Shown here one piece after another: positions 6,808-8,367 of a stretch of 8,367 nucleotides of DNA (its first letter is position 1; each line of letters begins with the position of its first letter). The notes below the pieces were generated by a model that saw only the letters and a list, made by a program, of their open reading frames with translations, made no database searches and was not told the DNA's origin. The stretch is from the NCBI GenBank assembly GCA_001512945.1, contig LFTF01000123.1, forward strand, positions 1 through 8,367, in the 5' to 3' direction. Both the position numbers and the translations under genes were made by a program. The stretch comes from Clostridiales bacterium DTU023. GTDB lineage: Bacteria > Bacillota > Clostridia > Saccharofermentanales > DTU023.

Positions 6808-8031
6808 ATGTCAAACAAGGATTGTCCCGATTATTGCTCGAGTCGTGCGCTCGCTTACGGAAGGCAGACATCTGCCATTCGCTCACTGTTTGAATATGGC
6901 AAACAAAAGTCTCGTGAAGTCGGATGTGAGTGCGTCTATGACTTTAGCATCGGAAACCCCAGTGTACCGCCGCCTCGTCAAGTCGATGAGGCGTTTCATT
7001 GTCTGCTCGAGGAACATGACGCGCTTAAACTTCACGGCTATACGAGCGCGCCGGGTGACCCGGCTGTACGCCGGGCAATCGCGGATCAGCTGAACCGGGA
7101 TTACGGCATAGGCTGCGACGAGACAAATCTCTATCTTACCTGCGGAGCTGCGGCGGCGTTGTCCTCGACTTTCCGTGCTTTGACACTTTGTGATCAAAAC
7201 AATGAATTCATTGTATTGGCCCCCTATTTCCCGGAGTACCCATTCTTCGTTGAAGGGCACGGCGCACATCTCATTGTCGTTCCGCCAAAGCTTCCGGACT
7301 TCGGAATTTCGATTGAAGGGCTTGAACAAGCGATCACATCATCTACACGTGCTGTCATCATTAATTCTCCAAACAACCCGTCTGGCAGGCTCTATAAGGA
7401 AAATGAGCTTTTAGAACTTGCTGATCTCTTAAGCCGTAAAGCACAAGAGTATGGCCACCCCATCTACATCGTGTCCGATGAACCGTACCGAGAGCTCGTC
7501 TACGATGGCCTCAAGACACCGTTCATCCCTCTCCTATACCACAACACCATCGTCTGTTACTCGTACAGCAAGACACTCTCTATGCCCGGCGAACGCATCG
7601 GCTACGTGTTGGTTCCGCCCCGGGCTGATCACGCGAAGGATCTTTATGACGCCGTCGCGGGCGCGGCACGCTCTTTGGGTTATGTGTGTGCGCCGTCACT
7701 GATACAGCGAGTTGTGGGGCTTTGCACCGATGTTAAACCTGATCTCGCACAATACGATAAGAACAGAACAGCGCTCTACGACGGTTTGTCAAATGCAGGC
7801 TATCGCTGCATCAAGCCGGAAGGCGCGTTCTACCTGTTTGTCGAAGCGCCGGGAGGTGACGCGCAGGCATTCTCAGACTTTGCACGTTTGAATTACAATC
7901 TGCTGATTGTGCCGTCCGAGAGTTTTGGTTGTCCGGGATACTTGAGAATCTCTTATTGCGTCTCACATGAACGCATTGTGTCTTCATTGCCGCTGTTTGA
8001 GGAGTGTTTGAAGGCTTATAGGGGCAGATAA
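6808..8031 (+). CDS. Pyridoxal phosphate-dependent aminotransferase (fold type I, class I/II)
   Basis: This gene encodes a 407-residue cytosolic transaminase of the COG0436 group. Visible residues are FSIGNPSVPPP at 46-56, GAAAA at 113-117 near the cofactor phosphate, NSPNNPSGRLY at 186-196, SDEPYREL at 223-230 (the aspartate that contacts the pyridine nitrogen), YSYSKTLSMPGERIGY at 251-266 with the Schiff-base lysine K255 and phosphate-binding R263, and R380 in LRISYC for the substrate carboxylate. AGAAAGGA (6794-6801), six bases before ATG, supports the start. It lies 44 bases after iorB with no terminator between them. Its likely role, inferred from context, is to convert aromatic amino acids to the aryl pyruvates used by IorAB. 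Aspartate or alanine specificity cannot be excluded. The protein is rather rich in cysteine. Confidence 0.92.
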   Translation: MSNKDCPDYCSSRALAYGRQTSAIRSLFEYGKQKSREVGCECVYDFSIGNPSVPPPRQVDEAFHCLLEEHDALKLHGYTSAPGDPAVRRAIADQLNRDYGIGCDETNLYLTCGAAAALSSTFRALTLCDQNNEFIVLAPYFPEYPFFVEGHGAHLIVVPPKLPDFGISIEGLEQAITSSTRAVIINSPNNPSGRLYKENELLELADLLSRKAQEYGHPIYIVSDEPYRELVYDGLKTPFIPLLYHNTIVCYSYSKTLSMPGERIGYVLVPPRADHAKDLYDAVAGAARSLGYVCAPSLIQRVVGLCTDVKPDLAQYDKNRTALYDGLSNAGYRCIKPEGAFYLFVEAPGGDAQAFSDFARLNYNLLIVPSESFGCPGYLRISYCVSHERIVSSLPLFEECLKAYRGR

Positions 8032-8131
8032 CGCGAGCCAATGAACTCCATGTGAACTATTGTCGATCGATACGCTTCCATTCTTACGATCCAGTGCAAG
8101 CAAACTAACTGTTTTATCTACTATAAGAGAC

Positions 8132-8170
8132 AATAAGAAAGGAGAAGGTATGATAACCTTCTCCCTTATT
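8132..8170. terminator. Long hairpin between convergent genes, likely terminator
   Basis: GGAGAAGGT (8141-8149) pairs perfectly with ACCTTCTCC (8156-8164) around a 6-base loop. Outside a 3-base AAA bulge, AATAAG (8132-8137) pairs with CTTATT (8165-8170). The structure sits between the aminotransferase stop and the stop of the convergent partial gene. On the minus strand the inner stem is followed by TTTCTTATTGT, a moderate T-tract. On the plus strand the tail is weaker. It probably stops transcription from both sides. Confidence 0.65.
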
Positions 8171-8171
8171 T

Positions 8172-8188
8172 CCCTTATGCTTTAAGGG
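8172..8188. repeat. Small hairpin next to the convergent terminator
   Basis: CCCTTA (8172-8177) and TAAGGG (8183-8188) form a 6-base perfect inverted repeat with a 5-base loop. It lies directly beside the larger hairpin and 22 bases past the stop of the partial gene on the minus strand. It may assist termination. It has no T-tract of its own. Confidence 0.4.
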
Positions 8189-8210
8189 TGATTATTTCAA
8201 CGATACTTGC

Positions 8211-8367
8211 TTATTCTTTTACTTTGGCATAACGCCGACGTTGGATTGTGAGAACCAATGCGGCTCCCATCAATATCAATCCCCATCCAAACATTGTGTA
8301 ATCTCGTTCACCAGTGACCACGACGTCATCTGCCTCAGCAATTTCAATCGTCGCTGTTGAGTCACTT
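8211..8367 (-). CDS. C-terminal end of a surface protein with membrane-anchor tail (partial)
   Basis: Only the last 51 codons are in the window; the gene runs off the right edge. The visible end has an acidic, threonine-rich stretch (SDSTATIEIAEADD), then VVVTGERDY, a hydrophobic segment of about 18 residues (MFGWGLILMGAALVLTIQ), and a basic tail (RRRYAKVKE) before TAA at 8213-8211. The order of TG-containing motif, membrane span and positive tail is that of a Gram-positive cell-wall sorting signal. The pentapeptide VVVTG, however, is not the canonical LPxTG. It could be a substrate of a divergent sortase or simply a membrane-anchored extracellular protein. The main domain lies outside the window, so its function cannot be stated. 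Confidence 0.6.
   Translation of the reverse strand, partial: SDSTATIEIAEADDVVVTGERDYTMFGWGLILMGAALVLTIQRRRYAKVKE

Noticed and set aside
6883..7329. 148-residue leftward frame inside the aminotransferase gene
   Set aside because: It lies wholly opposite conserved aminotransferase motifs and shows no domain of its own.
8150..8185. 11-residue frame with a good ribosome-site-like sequence
   Set aside because: It is embedded in the terminator stem, and the AAGGAG is part of the inverted repeat. Not annotated as a gene.

Overview
The window reads as an ordinary chromosomal stretch from an anaerobic, low-to-mid GC Firmicute, most likely a member of the Clostridia. The basis is strong Shine-Dalgarno sites, GTG/TTG alternative starts, a tRNA gene with encoded CCA, and an oxygen-sensitive ferredoxin-linked 2-oxoacid oxidoreductase. 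I cannot name the species.

Layout: a terminator hairpin lies at the left edge (1-39). A leftward long-chain acyl-CoA synthetase gene (57-1838) follows, with its own near-consensus promoter at 1877-1905. From about 1906 to 2326 there is no confident gene. This stretch holds small hairpins and a short rightward reading frame that stays protein-like across one in-frame TAG (2032-2256). Next is a leftward tRNA-Ala(GGC) (2327-2402) with promoter and terminator. Rightward of it, a small nitroreductase and a cation diffusion facilitator (CDF) transporter overlap by 4 bases (2545-4301). After a gap with an extended -10 promoter comes a three-gene rightward cluster: iorA, iorB and a fold-type I aminotransferase (4425-8031). 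A long hairpin (8132-8170) then separates this cluster from a leftward gene cut by the window edge, whose visible end is a membrane-anchor tail of a surface protein.

How the genes fit together: the aminotransferase and IorAB form a plausible pathway for fermenting aromatic amino acids. Transamination gives an aryl pyruvate, and IorAB decarboxylates it oxidatively to an aryl-acyl-CoA while reducing ferredoxin. The nitroreductase and CDF genes are probably translationally coupled, but their joint role is not clear. The CDF transmembrane metal site reads N-D/D-D rather than the zinc-type H-D/H-D, which points to Mn(II) or another non-zinc metal.

I found no CRISPR array, intact insertion sequence, phage gene or evident new multi-gene system. 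The items most worth a second look are the TAG-interrupted reading frame, the CDF metal site with its extra C-terminal domain, the non-canonical surface anchor, and the inverted repeats between the tRNA and nitroreductase genes.
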